Part shown: piece after piece, positions 38,649 through 49,255 of the stretch
Layout of the letters: each line of letters starts with the position of its first letter
How positions within the stretch are numbered: position 1 is the first letter of the stretch
Assembly (NCBI RefSeq): GCF_947179165.1
Contig: NC_077242.1
Coordinates: 33,911,097 to 33,975,096 of the forward strand
Source: Solanum dulcamara
Taxonomy: Eukaryota; Streptophyta; Magnoliopsida; Solanales; Solanaceae
Direction of reading: 5' to 3'
Length of the DNA: 64,000 bases
Notes under the pieces: generated by a model
What the model was told of the DNA's origin: nothing
What the model saw: the letters and a program-made list of their open reading frames with translations, nothing else
Database searches by the model: none
Translations under genes and position numbers: made by a program

Positions 38649-39295
38649 TGCATGAAAGGAACTATCCAACCTATGATCTTGAAATTGCGGCAGTTGTATT
38701 TGCATTGAAAATTTGGCGTCATTATCTCTATGGGGTGCATGTTGATGTGTTTACTGACCACAAAAGCTTGCAATATGTGTTTAGTCAAAGAGACTTGAAC
38801 CTTAGGCAAAAGAGTTGGCTTGAACTCCTAAAAGACTATGACATGAGCATATTGTACCATCCAGGAAAGGTAATTGTTGTAGCCGATGCTCTTAGTCAGT
38901 TGTCTATGGTTAGTGTTGCACATGTAGAGGAACGTAAAAGGGAATTGGTTAAAGAGGTCCATAGATTGACATATTTAGGTGTGCATTTGGTTGATTTCAA
39001 TAATGCAGGCGTTCTTATACATAATGGTTCCGAATCATCTCTGGCAGCAAATATTAAGGCCAAACAAGACAATGATTCAATTTTGGTTGAATTGAAGAAG
39101 TCGGCTGCCAAAAAATCTATTGAGGCTTTCTCTGTAAGAAAAGATGGGGTACTATGTTACCAAGGTCATTTGTGTATTCCAAATGTTGATGGATTAAGAA
39201 AGTTGATATTAAATGAGGCCCATAGTTCTCGGTATTCAATTTATCCAACTCTATGTGATGACTTAAGGCCTAACGATATGAAATATGCAAAGTGA
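38648..39295 (+). pseudogene. pol: RNase H and integrase N-terminus fragment
   Basis: This open 215-codon frame begins inside the RNase H domain at [20 protein letters not shown]. It carries the catalytic Glu (DLE) and the Asp of [11 protein letters not shown], but lacks the first catalytic Asp (the CDAS motif), which was deleted. ADALSQLS marks the RNase H end. The C-terminal part is the integrase zinc-finger start ([15 protein letters not shown]), cut off at residue 215. The protease, all of RT and most of integrase are absent. Its openness is probably chance survival. Confidence 0.85.
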
Positions 39296-39586
39296 TTGTA
39301 ATAATGAAAGGACAATTCTCACATTACAAGTATGTTATGGAAATGAGCTACTCTATGATTTCAAACATATGATCATGACTATAATATATCTAATTATGAT
39401 TTCTATGCTATGCATGTATTCCGTGGGATTTGAATTAGCACCGAGTGGACTTAAGGTGGGGTCCCTATGATCTCTTATATTTGCTATGATTTTAAATTAT
39501 TCTTTTTAAATGGTTTGGTCAAATATGATTTTTTTTCTCATGACTTTACTTACCTCATCTTATCATGTGATTTACTTGACTGTTGC
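39296..39586 (+). repeat. 3' LTR fragment, first part
   Basis: It resembles the middle of the solo LTR (33990-34230), including TTCCGTGGGATT and TAGCACCGA. It is interrupted at 39587 by a minus-strand LTR and resumes at 42599. Confidence 0.6.
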
Positions 39587-42500
39587 TGTCATGAACCAAC
39601 CCCGTAGGCTCTGACTATTGCCCGAGCAGGGCAATTGTATATATATCTATTAGACATCGTCAAACTGAAACCAAACACAATATGAAGGCTTTGTGAAAAT
39701 AGGATGTCATCTCAAGCATTACATACATGTATCAGGGTAAACTGTCTCATAGGGAATCACAATCAAATAAAAACATTATAATACATGAGCCGACAAGGCT
39801 GTCACTACATACAACATCCCAAAATATGTACGTATGCAAGCTGACAAGGTTGCCTCTACGAATGGGAACGTTCCAACATTCAATTCATATAGGCACAACC
39901 GAACCCATATACACATAACCCATATATATGTCTATAGGCCTCTAAGAGTATCATTATTGTATGATTGGACAGGGCCCCGCTTACCCCAAAATAAACATAT
40001 ATATATACATTAAAAATGGTTTGTACCAAAAGTCTAGGCTCCGGGACAAAGGAGCACTCCAAGACAGCTAAATAGAAGTCCTAAGCTGGTGGATCACCGA
40101 AGCTAGCATCTATACCTACGGGCATGAAATGCAGCCCCCCTCCCTCTAAAGAAGGGGTGATCATTAAGAGATGTGTACTGTGCATGTAAAGCATGAAATA
40201 CAATAGGAAAGATCATAACTGAAGTAGAGAGTCCAAGAGACGAGTATGATAATCAAGAACTCACTGCTCTTATTCCTTATGTAACAAATCATGCATATCA
40301 TTATCACATACCATACCCGGCCCATTATGGGACTCGGTGCCATAATTGTATCATTATATTATCATATCATCATTTACATATACTGTACCCAACCCTCCAG
40401 TAAGGGACTCGGTGAAAAAAGTCGTGCGCACGTATACCATACCTGGTCTATCATGGGACTCGGTGCCATAACCATATCATTGCATTATTATATCATCATA
40501 TAGCTTACCCGTCCACCTAGTGAGGGACTAGGTGGATAGTATAGTAAAATGTGCATGATAACATACCCAGCTCGAGACTTGGTGAAAGATGTTATAACAA
40601 TATGCACGAGCAGAGTAGTGAGTAACCATCTATATTTAGATCATCATTTGAGACTTTCATAGATATGTAGGCTAATTAATACTTGAGTATCAGGGCGATA
40701 TTCATGTTCAATATTTTTTGAATGTCATTATGAACCATATTAGATAAAGCCTCAGGATCATAGACACGTATCAAGATAACGCGAGACTGCTTATGAAAGT
40801 TAAGGACATTAATCATTATAGGGTCCTTAAAATTAGGGACTTTCATATACCAACTACTGTCTAATGTATAGAAGACTTAAGGGCTGTAGCTCAACTACTT
40901 TATGAGTTTTAACGTCAATAAGTGAGTAAGAATCATGAATCATACTCGGAATCGATGAATGGAATTACCCCAAAGCTGATATCATATATCACTTATATCT
41001 AAAATATGCCAAAATAAAGATGGGATAGCTTTACATACTTTCAATGCTTATCCATAACACAATACGTACACGCAGCTCACGGTGTCTCAACCTATATTGA
41101 GACGTCAAGAACTGTGGTTAAGCTACTGGAAGGTTTCAAAACATACTCCAATGTTGGCAGCTCATTTCTAGAAAATTAGGCGATATTTCCCTTATATTCA
41201 AACCAACTACGTAACAACCAAGTCAACATCAACAACCACACTTTCAAGTGCTATATCAAATTTAGCCAAGGCAAGATTCAAGAATATTCCAAAATAGTCC
41301 ACACAATATGACGTTCCATAATTTTTAACATAACGACTACGCTGTAATCAAGTTACTCTTAATAATCTATAGCCACAATACTTTCAGTGAATGACCTTAT
41401 AATAGTCTGACAATTACAATAACACCATAGCCTTAACTACTCTTAGTACTTCAATTCAACAAGAATTTAGTCCTTCAATTCAACAAAAACAACAACACAC
41501 CCAAAACAGCCTCTAACTAACAATGTAAAGAGATGCCCGATACTCTAACGAACACCTACGAACATGCCAAACAGACCATATATGTTCATTATACATTACT
41601 TAATACATTCTTTCCATCTAAGTTCATAAACTACACCATCAACCACACGTTAACAACATCACCTCCTTCTTTTGTGTAAGAAAATTATATTAACATCATA
41701 TAAACTACTATAAAAGTCCACACAACAATTACAACTTCCACTTTAACCATTTAATTCCTTCTTTCTCATTACATAACCCATGAAAATAACAACCAAAATA
41801 TTAATCCAATTCAACTCACCGATTTCAATTAAAACAACCCCTAGGCTTCAACAACATTCCAACGCCCACAAACATTATTTCATACATACAATTAACTTTT
41901 ACACATTCACAACACGTCCAAATTCATCCTAAAACATATAGAAAATGATTAACTCTTACCTTAACAAGTTGACTTCTTAAGTTGACTGAAACTTATGGAT
42001 TACACGTTAGGCCTTCTTGCTGCTCAAGTGATTAGTTCACATTGTTAATCACATATAATTAATCGAAAACTATCTAGAAAATTTTTGTGGGGATCGGAAT
42101 TTGGGAGCTTGATTTGCTCAGCCATGGCCGTGAGTTGCATGGTTTGGACTCTCCTTCTATTTCTCTATGTTTTCAATAGTTGAAGATGAAATAAATAAGC
42201 TTCTTAGTCATAAAATTGGGTATATATAGGCTTCCTAGGGGTTGGACATGTGTCTACCGTTATGACATGTGTCCCATTATCATCCACAAACCAATCAGAT
42301 TATGACATATGTCTAGACGTATAATCAAGTAGCTTAATTATGTAAGACATCCAAACCAGTAGCTTAAGCAAGTAGGTCGATTATTATGATAAATTATTTG
42401 CCCTCGAACCCTTTTCAAATCCTTCCGAACCTATTTCAAACCATCACTACCCACATAGAACTAGTCTATGCAAAAATATGAGGTGTTACATTCTCCCCTC

Positions 42501-42598
42501 CTTAGGATCATTTTGATAACGTCATAGAAACATGGATAATATGGAAGCTTTAGAGGAGCTTAAAAATGTTCCAATGTATAAAAGTATGGGATATAACA
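39587..42598 (-). mobile_element. Minus-strand chromovirus LTR nested in the plus-strand LTR
   Basis: It starts TGTCATGAACCAACCCCGTAGG and ends ATATAACA, so it belongs to the same LTR family as the tandem array, with several hairpin motifs (near 40317, 40388 and 40506). Near 42490 a complete LTR end (GGTGTTACA) is followed by polypurine-tract-type sequence (plus strand TTCTCCCCTCCTTAGG). It then jumps into the U3 end of a second LTR (about 42515-42598). It is therefore an element whose internal region and most of one LTR were deleted. The flanks GTTGC and ATTAT do not match. Confidence 0.7.
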
Positions 42599-43085
42599 AT
42601 TATATTTCATGATTTACGTTGCATGTTATGCCCTCATACTTAGTACATTCCAACGTACTAATGCATACCTTTTGCCTACATTGTCTCATAATATAAGGGT
42701 TGAGGTTGAAAATCATATTCATCTATATGGCTAGTTCAGCTTCCCTATCCAGCGGTGTTTGTGGTGAGTCCTCATTTATTGGAGACTAGTTATTGAGTTA
42801 GTTATGGTTTCAAAGAATTTTACTATGTTTCATATTGAGGGTGAGCTAGGAACATGTCTTAGCCCCACCCATCTTCATGAGTTGAGGCATCTAGTTGGAA
42901 AAATATTTCGAGTTTATGTTGTCATATGACGTTCTTAAATTTCTATTCATAGTTTAGACTCTCTTATGATGTTTTCGCTTTTGCTTTACCTTATGTATTC
43001 TTATGATATGTCCAAGAGTCTTGGTTGGATCCTCTTGGGATTTCAATTACCATGTTACGACTAGGACCTAGGTCGGGTCGTGACA
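42599..43085 (+). repeat. 3' LTR fragment, second part
   Basis: It resembles the last ~500 bp of the solo LTR (34430-34938): TTAGTACATTC, TTTTGCCTACAT, GGTGAGCTAGG and a GGGTCGTGACA terminus. Confidence 0.7.
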
Positions 43086-43329
43086 CATAAGAACTCCCTT
43101 CCTTTAGCTATATTCTACATTTTCACCACCGATTTTATTTGTTTTTTATTTATAAATAAAATACCTATGTCAATGATAAGAAAAAAATATTAGTAACTGA
43201 CATAAAATTTTTATTATTTTTTTATATAATTTATATTTCATCAATCAAACCTGACTTAATATGTTCTAGATTTTTTCATTCCATAGTGAAGCATTATCGG
43301 AATTGTTAATGAAGAAATCATCAACATCT

Positions 43330-43880
43330 TCTATTTGTATAATCCAAATATGGAATGACTATAAAAGATGAATTAACGTTGGAGGTACCAGTGGGTGCAA
43401 TATCTACATTGACGCCTTCATCATCATTTATAGTTTCATTATCGTTAGTAGAAACATCTTGTAAAGGGTCACAAATAGCTACATCTTGTAGTTCATCATC
43501 ATTGATGTCAACTACTTGATTGAATTGAGTGAAAATACCTCCACATTCATTAAATCTTTAAAATTACGTAAAATTAATACACAAATTACAAAAAATAATC
43601 TTAAGTAATATTTAAAACAAGTGAATTACATATTCGTAGCCTCCAACAGATAAGGAGGTGTTGACTTCATGCATTACTTAGACCAGCATCATAGTCCATA
43701 TTCGTATGAACAGGCAACTTTTGATAGTGTGTTTGATTCAAACCTTCAAATTGACTATCAAAAGTAGAGAAATCAATTGGATGTCGGTCAATTGCTCTCA
43801 TCATTTGTTGATCGACTGGACTACTTGAAGAATCTAAATTTAAATTGCCTTCACAAAGATCAAACTCGCTATCAGTTAGT
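43330..43880 (-). pseudogene. Probable N-terminal part of the interrupted MULE
   Basis: On the minus strand two coding-like stretches are readable. One at about 43677-43880 contains TDSEFDLCEGNLNLDSSSS and continues to a stop. An acidic one at about 43380-43555 contains DINDDELQDVAICDP. They are separated by AT-rich sequence that may be an intron. Acidic, low-complexity N-termini are common before the MuDR domain of plant MULE transposases. The link to 36359-37437 is inferred from orientation and order; the MuDR domain itself is missing. Confidence 0.5.
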
Positions 43881-44380
43881 TGGGAGAATGAATTAAGGGT
43901 GACAAAAAGGTTTTAAAATGTAAAAAGAGTGACTCAAGTTTTAAGAATTGAGTGTGGGTGACAAGTTTATGATTAGGATTTAATGATAATTGATAATTTT
44001 CAAATAAGTCCTCAAGTTTTTATATTTACAGTTTCACCCAATAAAATAAGAACCCTAATCCCTAATTGGAAGAAGAAAAATAGCCGTATTTTCTTCTTCT
44101 TTCTTTCTTTTACCCGCCCTTTTCTTCTTACTTCCTCCTATCTTACCTATGCTTTCTTCTTCTTCTCTTCTTCTGCATTTTTTTCCTTCTTCCTCTTCTT
44201 CTTTCACCTAAGTTTCTAATGTTGGTGTTGATGTTGCTTTGGGAATGAGAGTTGGATTTTTTTAAAAAAAATTGAGAGAAACAAATAGTACATATTTTTA
44301 ATTTCTAGACTAGATCTTATTCGTGGAGCTTGAGAATTACTTGAGAGGTGGTTTTTTATCATTTAGTAAGTAAATTCATG
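43881..44380. other. Region between two divergent MULEs with a TTC-rich tract
   Basis: No gene is seen. A pyrimidine tract rich in TTC and CTT lies at about 44090-44205 and gives a meaningless Phe/Ser-rich open frame. The 5' terminal repeats of both MULEs should lie near here, but I could not pair them by eye. Confidence 0.45.
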
Positions 44381-44389
44381 TAATTTTTG

Positions 44390-44740
44390 AGTGTATTGTT
44401 CATTTGAATTATTTGTACATATTCAACTATTTTTGTCATTTCAACAACTGCTGCTATTTCAGTAACATTGTAGCAGTGCTGAAATAGATCGAGTAGTTGC
44501 TGAAAAATATGCAACAATAGCTTACATATTTTTTTAGCAACTGCTTCATTAATTGCAGCAAGTATATGCAAATATGGACTATATTTCAGTAGTTGTTGCA
44601 TTTATTTCAACATTTGCTGCATTATATTCAGCCACTAATCAAATATATGCAGTAGTTGTTGAATAATCTATAGCAACTATTGCACATGTTGGTTCAACTG
44701 ATGAAGCAGTTGCTAAATAAAATACAATAGTTGTTGTATT
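44390..44740. repeat. Subterminal cluster of GCAACTG/CAGTTGC words (left of the MULE)
   Basis: Words such as CAACTGCTG, GCAGTAGTTGTTG, AGCAACT and AGTTGCT recur about every 20-40 bp in both orientations. A similar cluster lies on the other side of the transposase at 46970-47830, as expected for subterminal repeats of a DNA transposon. Confidence 0.55.
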
Positions 44741-44906
44741 TTAGTACCATTTTTCTCATGTACCGACTATTTTTTGTTTTAAATCATAATATTTTCAAGT
44801 ACCTTCAACATCATTAAAGGGGGACAAAATAACAATAGGGGTTAATTGTCAAGGTGAATGAGTTGAATCCAACAATCGTTATATTTGGCATTGCAAGGAT
44901 AAATAA

Positions 44907-46870
44907 ATGGTCGAGATGATACTAATGATTGTGCATCGAGATATCACATGTGAATTAAATTGTGAATTGTTAGATATTGTTATCACTTACATGTACAGTT
45001 GTTGTGAAAAGCAGAGGGTGGGTCCTTTTAGGATAAAAAATCAAATTAGTTTGTGTGCTTATTTGGAAGAGAAGCTAGACCCATTTTAAGGTTTTACATG
45101 GTTGAACAGTTGGTAGAGAACCACAATACATTTCAAAACCAACAAGTGTTGAATGATGAATCATCGCAAGAAATTGTCGGTGAACAAACGCCTACTTCTG
45201 AAGTTGCCAGCAATACGCCTATAACACAATCAACACAGTCGAATCATGTTCAAGATGATTAGACAGATGTTTACAATGGTATGACATTCAAGAATAAGCA
45301 AGATCTAGATATTGTACTAAAAAATTGCTTGCATGAAGAAAGATTCCAGATTTAAAAAGGTGATAAATTTGCATTTGATATATTGTGTCAAATGTGTACA
45401 TCCTGAGTGTAAGAAGTGGCTGAGAGATGTAAAGCTTAAAAGTTCTGAAAGGTTTTACATTAAAATATATGAAAAGTTCCACATATGTGGTTCTCAACTT
45501 CGTACGAGCCATAATCCACATGCCACAACAAAAGTCATTGGTTCATACTTCAAATATAAGTTTTTCAAGGGTAAAGGTCAGTTATTGAAAAGTTTGGAAG
45601 TAAGCGAGATTGCAAAGTCTTTGATAAGGGGAACACATAATCATGTATATGCAGTTCTTGATGCATATCGTTATATGCTTCGCATTGTAAATCTGGCAAC
45701 TAAGACAAGATTAAAGCTTGATGTAAATGGTAAGTTTAAGTACTTTGTTGTTGCCATAGGAGCTTGAATTCTTGGTTTTAAGCATATGAGAAAGGTCATA
45801 GCTGTGGATGAAATATTTTTAAAGGGTAAGTACAGTGGAGTATTGTTACCTGCTGTTGTACAAGATGCCGAAAATTATATTTTTCCAGTGGCTTTTTGTG
45901 TAGTAGATTCTGAGTGTGACGCCTCCTATCGATACTTTTTTTGAGAAAATAAGCAGCTTCATAGATGATACTCCTAAATTTTCCATAATTTCCGATAGAC
46001 ATCCAAGCATTAAAAAATAATTTTAATTATTTACCCTTCGGCTCATTATGGCTGTTGCATATGGTACCTCGGAGAAAATATCTGAAAAGACTTTCACAAT
46101 GCGAGAATCATCTACCACTTCTATAAAGACGCACAAGCATATAACGAAGATGAGTTCAAGGATCACTTCAATCAAATCAAATATATGGTTCCAGAAGCCG
46201 CTGCACATTTTGAACATGTTGGATTTCACAGATGGAGCAGGGCATTCTTTCTGAAAAATATGTATACTTTATTGTCATTAGTTTTATATATTTGTAGTGC
46301 TTGACATATTCAAGGTGCAGTAGTTTGCAGCAACAGTTCCTCAATGCACCAACTATTTTTGTTCTTTTGATAGAAGATGTCATTGCAAAAAATATTTATT
46401 TTGGGAACAAGTTATTAGTTCATCAAACTGCCAACTATAGATATGTTATCTCCGGTCATGATAAAGTTGCAACAGTTGATTTGCATAGCAAATTTTATTC
46501 TTGTAGAGTCTTTGATCTTGACAAGTTACCTTGACCAAATTCTATGGCAGCACTCCGTTCTCAATATGATGAAGACTATGGGAGACGTATTTATGAATAT
46601 TTCTCTCAATATTATAAGTTAGAGACGTACCTTTTTGCATATTTGGAGGAAATTAAACCCATTTCACCTGAAGAATATTGGGAAATTCCTATGGAAATTT
46701 TAGAGAAGGAAATACTTACTCCATATGTTAATCCAGAAAAGTTGGAAAGAACGGCAAAGAAAAGGCAGAAAAGTATTGGAGAATTATTTTTAAGCAAACA
46801 GAACAAATGTTCCATATGCAAAAGAGTTGGACACAAAAAAACTATATGTTCAAAGACAAATGCTCCATAA
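44907..46870 (+). pseudogene. Mutator-like (MULE) transposase, nearly full length, broken
   Basis: Several frames together cover a mudrA-type transposase. The MuDR N-terminal domain spans about 45270-45480 (GMTFKNKQDL, then VKCVHPECKKWLRDVKL). The transposase core starts at 45795 (VIAVDEIFLKGKYSGVLLPAVVQD; first catalytic Asp at 45807-45809). The second Asp lies near 45990 (FSIISDRHPSI). HFNQIKYMVPEAAAHFE follows near 46160, and a SWIM finger lies near 46495-46560. A C-terminal CX2CX4HX4C zinc knuckle lies near 46808 (CSICKRVGHKKTIC). Lesions include a stop at 45765-45767, a frameshift in a 7-T run near 45935, a stop at 46532-46534 in place of a SWIM Cys, and His to Asn three codons on. Frameshifts also occur near 45085 and 45350. 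The element cannot move by itself now. Confidence 0.88.
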
Positions 46871-46969
46871 ACACCCAACAATGGCTACCATCGTTCCGGC
46901 CTATGAAGGTATCCCACTTTTACTTATTATTTGTGAACTTTATTTCATTTTCCATTTTGAACTATCGTT

Positions 46970-47265
46970 GTTGTTGTTGTTTGGATACTTCTGTTTTTCA
47001 ATGCATTTGTTATAAAAAAATTGCATATTAAATTACTGCAGCAAATTATATTAGTTGCAATAGTTGAACAAATTTATTACAGCAGTTTACAGTAATTGCC
47101 ATAAAATCATAGCAATTGCTAGAAAAGTCACATCCTAAGTCTAACTTAAAAAATAAATTAATACCATTAGACAACTCACAACAACAATGAGCTAAATTGT
47201 CAAACAAAATTATAGCAACTACTAGACAACTCACAAAACTCGCTAAATTACTAACTAAAACTCTG
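46970..47265. repeat. Subterminal cluster of GCAACT words (right of the MULE)
   Basis: Words such as CTGCAGCAAATT, AGTTGCAATAGTTG and AGCAATTGCTAG recur in both orientations and resemble the cluster at 44390-44740. The segment also contains several CTAGACAACTCAC words. Confidence 0.5.
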
Positions 47266-47971
47266 TAACTCACTAACTTGCTATGAGAAGTTTCAGCTGT
47301 TACTAGATGATCCCAGCAAGTACATAACTTGCTGATACATTTTTCAGCAATTTCTATAACACTTTCAGCAACTAGCTACTAAATCTCTACGAAATCTAAC
47401 TTTTAATCTAAAATTAAACTAGCACCACTCTACTTATCAATAAATATGACTGACCAATCAACTAATAATCAATTTACTATAGTAATATCAACTTATATGT
47501 GTTATTTCTCAGTTGATCATATATTACTTGTTCAATTACTATCTCAACGTATAAGATTGCTTTTGAATCTAATTTTTATTTTAAATTGGACTAACATCAC
47601 CTTATCTATCATTAGATATGATCTATCCATCCAATTAATACTCAATTTACTGTAGCAACTAACTAATTTATTATAGAAACATTCAGCAACTGCTAGAAAA
47701 TTCACAATAACTCACTAACTCGCTATGAGAAGTTTCAGCAGTTGCTAGATGAGTCCCAATAAGTACATAACTTGCTGATTCATTTTACAGTAATTGCTAT
47801 AACACTTTCAGCAACTAGCTACTAAATCTAACTTTTAATCTAAAATTGAACTAACACCACTCTAATTATCAATAAATATGACTGAACAATCAACTAATAA
47901 TAAATTTAGTATAGTAATAACAACTTATATGTGTTATTTCTCAGATGATGATATATTACTTGTCCAATTAC
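47266..47971. repeat. Duplicated ~270-bp segment, 442-bp spacing
   Basis: 47266-47539 and 47708-47971 are direct copies, both starting TAACTCACTAACT and ending near ACTTGTYCAATTAC, with scattered differences and a ~10-bp deletion in the second copy. The 168 bp between them is unique. The duplication lies in the 3' subterminal region of the MULE. Confidence 0.8.
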
Positions 47972-48540
47972 AGAACTACTATAAAATAAAAGATAGTGCA
48001 AGTCCCAAAAGTGGACCATAAAATATACAACAACTGGGTAATTTCAGGAAGGCAAAAGACGGGTCATCAATGCTGAAGGAGACTAAAATGATCTCAAAAT
48101 GTCAAGTGCTCTCCATGGTCTCTGAAACCGACTTCTACAAGCTAGATCTATCCGCGATAGTAGCCGGTGCTCTCTCCTGCATCACAAAAATAGATGCAAA
48201 GTGTAGTATAAATAACAAGACAATAGGTACCCAATAGGCATCATAGGCCGACTTAGCAGAAAAGGTAAAAATAATATGAAAGAGAGGAATAAGCCTAAAT
48301 AAGAAACATAATAAGCATCTAAAGTAAAAAAGTTACCATCTAAGAGAAGTACAGGTAGCTTAACCCAACTGGGACCCATAAGACCAACTGGGAAACTCTT
48401 GCGTATGTTTAAATAAAAACCCTAAACGAACCCCTATAAGTCAGTCGGGTACACATAATAGCTATAACTACCAAGGCTAGGAACCAAGAATCTGTGATGC
48501 CAAGAACTGAAGAACCATGTCATTTCCGAACAAAGAATCT
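47972..48540 (-). repeat. LTR-like sequence, minus orientation
   Basis: No gene is seen. Phrases such as AGATCTATCCGCGATAG and GTGCTCTCTCCTGCATCAC resemble the 3' end of another common solanaceous gypsy LTR read in reverse. This is recall only. Confidence 0.4.
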
Positions 48541-48544
48541 CCAA

Positions 48545-48990
48545 GAATTAGTTAACTATGAATGCTTTAGGGGTCGAGACCGAGGCATCTCTAGGAAGAT
48601 TGTGTCCAGGATCTGGTAATCTAAGCCTTGCTTCTTCTGGTCGGCTCGTATTAGCCTGTGCTTTATTACAGGTGTAGGCGGTGAATCGGGTTGAAAGTGA
48701 AAGCCGCCAAAAACTGGCGGAATGCTCTCGAAACCAATTCTCCGACTGAATATGATAAAGCCTATAAAACATAGAGCTACTATCATTTCTTCATTATAAA
48801 TTGAGATCTTCTTCGAACTTGATGCACAAATAGATAGAATAGCAGCAAATAGCATCTTTCTAGCCTGCATATTCGTCGGATCCAATTCATTGGCAAATGA
48901 AAAATTGGCATCTTTTTCTTTGCTTTGACCGCGACTTTGTTTGGTCTTCCTCTTTCCTTCGGCCCATGTTTCAAAGCTAGCAAAAAGTTC
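48545..48990 (-). pseudogene. atp4: Mitochondrial-origin DNA with the 5' part of atp4
   Basis: On the minus strand 48880-48741 encodes TNMQARKMLFAAILSICASS then SKKISIYNEEMIVALCFIGF and IIFSR. This is the N-terminal membrane region of mitochondrial ATP synthase subunit 4 (b subunit, formerly orf25). It is almost unchanged: the usual Arg after EEMIVA reads Leu. Sequence diverges from atp4 on both sides. Upstream, a Lys/Arg-rich stretch (GKRKTKQSRGQSKEKDANF) is fused in frame. Downstream, after SRR, an unrelated tail follows (IGFESIPPVFGGFHFQPDS). The combined frame stays open for 193 codons (49137-48556). It is probably a nuclear copy of a rearranged mitochondrial locus; whether the two flanks are mitochondrial is not certain. 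Confidence 0.8.
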
Positions 48991-48997
48991 GAGCCGG

Positions 48998-49255
48998 ACC
49001 CAGATGCTCGCCCGAGTTCTCAATGTGGTTAAGGTTGGGACTAGAACCCGGATGCTTTCTCGAATTATCAATGTGGTCAAGGTCGGTCCTAGAACCCGGA
49101 TGCTTGCCCAATTGTCAATGTGGTCAAGGTCGGGCATGGAACCCAGATGCTCTCCATACTAATCAGGCAATAGAGGCTAGGACTAAGGACCCAGATGCTC
49201 TTCGATGGAATTTCAGAATAGAGGGTGGGACTAGAGACTCAGATGCTCATAGATA
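48998..49255. repeat. 48-bp minisatellite
   Basis: The word GATGCT recurs at 49003, 49051, 49099, 49146, 49194 and 49242, a spacing of 48, 48, 47, 48 and 48 bp. The unit also shares CAATGTGGTCAAGGT and CTAGAACCC. It directly abuts the mitochondrial-like segment and extends its open frame. Confidence 0.9.

Larger units (their letters stand above)
37438..43085 (+). mobile_element. Chromovirus remnant, plus strand, inserted in the MULE
   Basis: It consists of a ~50-bp stub of the 5' LTR (to 37488, ending GGGTCGTGACA), a decayed PBS (37493-37504), a broken gag, a fused RNase H, and a 3' LTR. The 3' LTR is split into 39296-39586 and 42599-43085 by another LTR. The 3' LTR end (GGGTCGTGACA) is at 43085. 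The truncated 5' LTR prevents a target-site check. MULE-like coding sequence in the same orientation on both sides suggests it landed inside that transposon. Confidence 0.72.

Noticed and set aside
38274..38705. 143-codon minus-strand frame
   Set aside because: It is the antisense shadow of the gag remnant.
39582..42603. Target-site duplication around the nested minus-strand LTR
   Set aside because: The flanks GTTGC and ATTAT do not match; the element or its target was altered after insertion.
43983..44219. 78-codon Phe/Ser-rich frame that looks like a membrane protein
   Set aside because: It is a translation of a TTC/CTT-rich low-complexity tract.
45333..45767. Independent 144-codon gene
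   Set aside because: It is one in-frame piece of the MULE transposase; the reading continues after the stop with the catalytic core.
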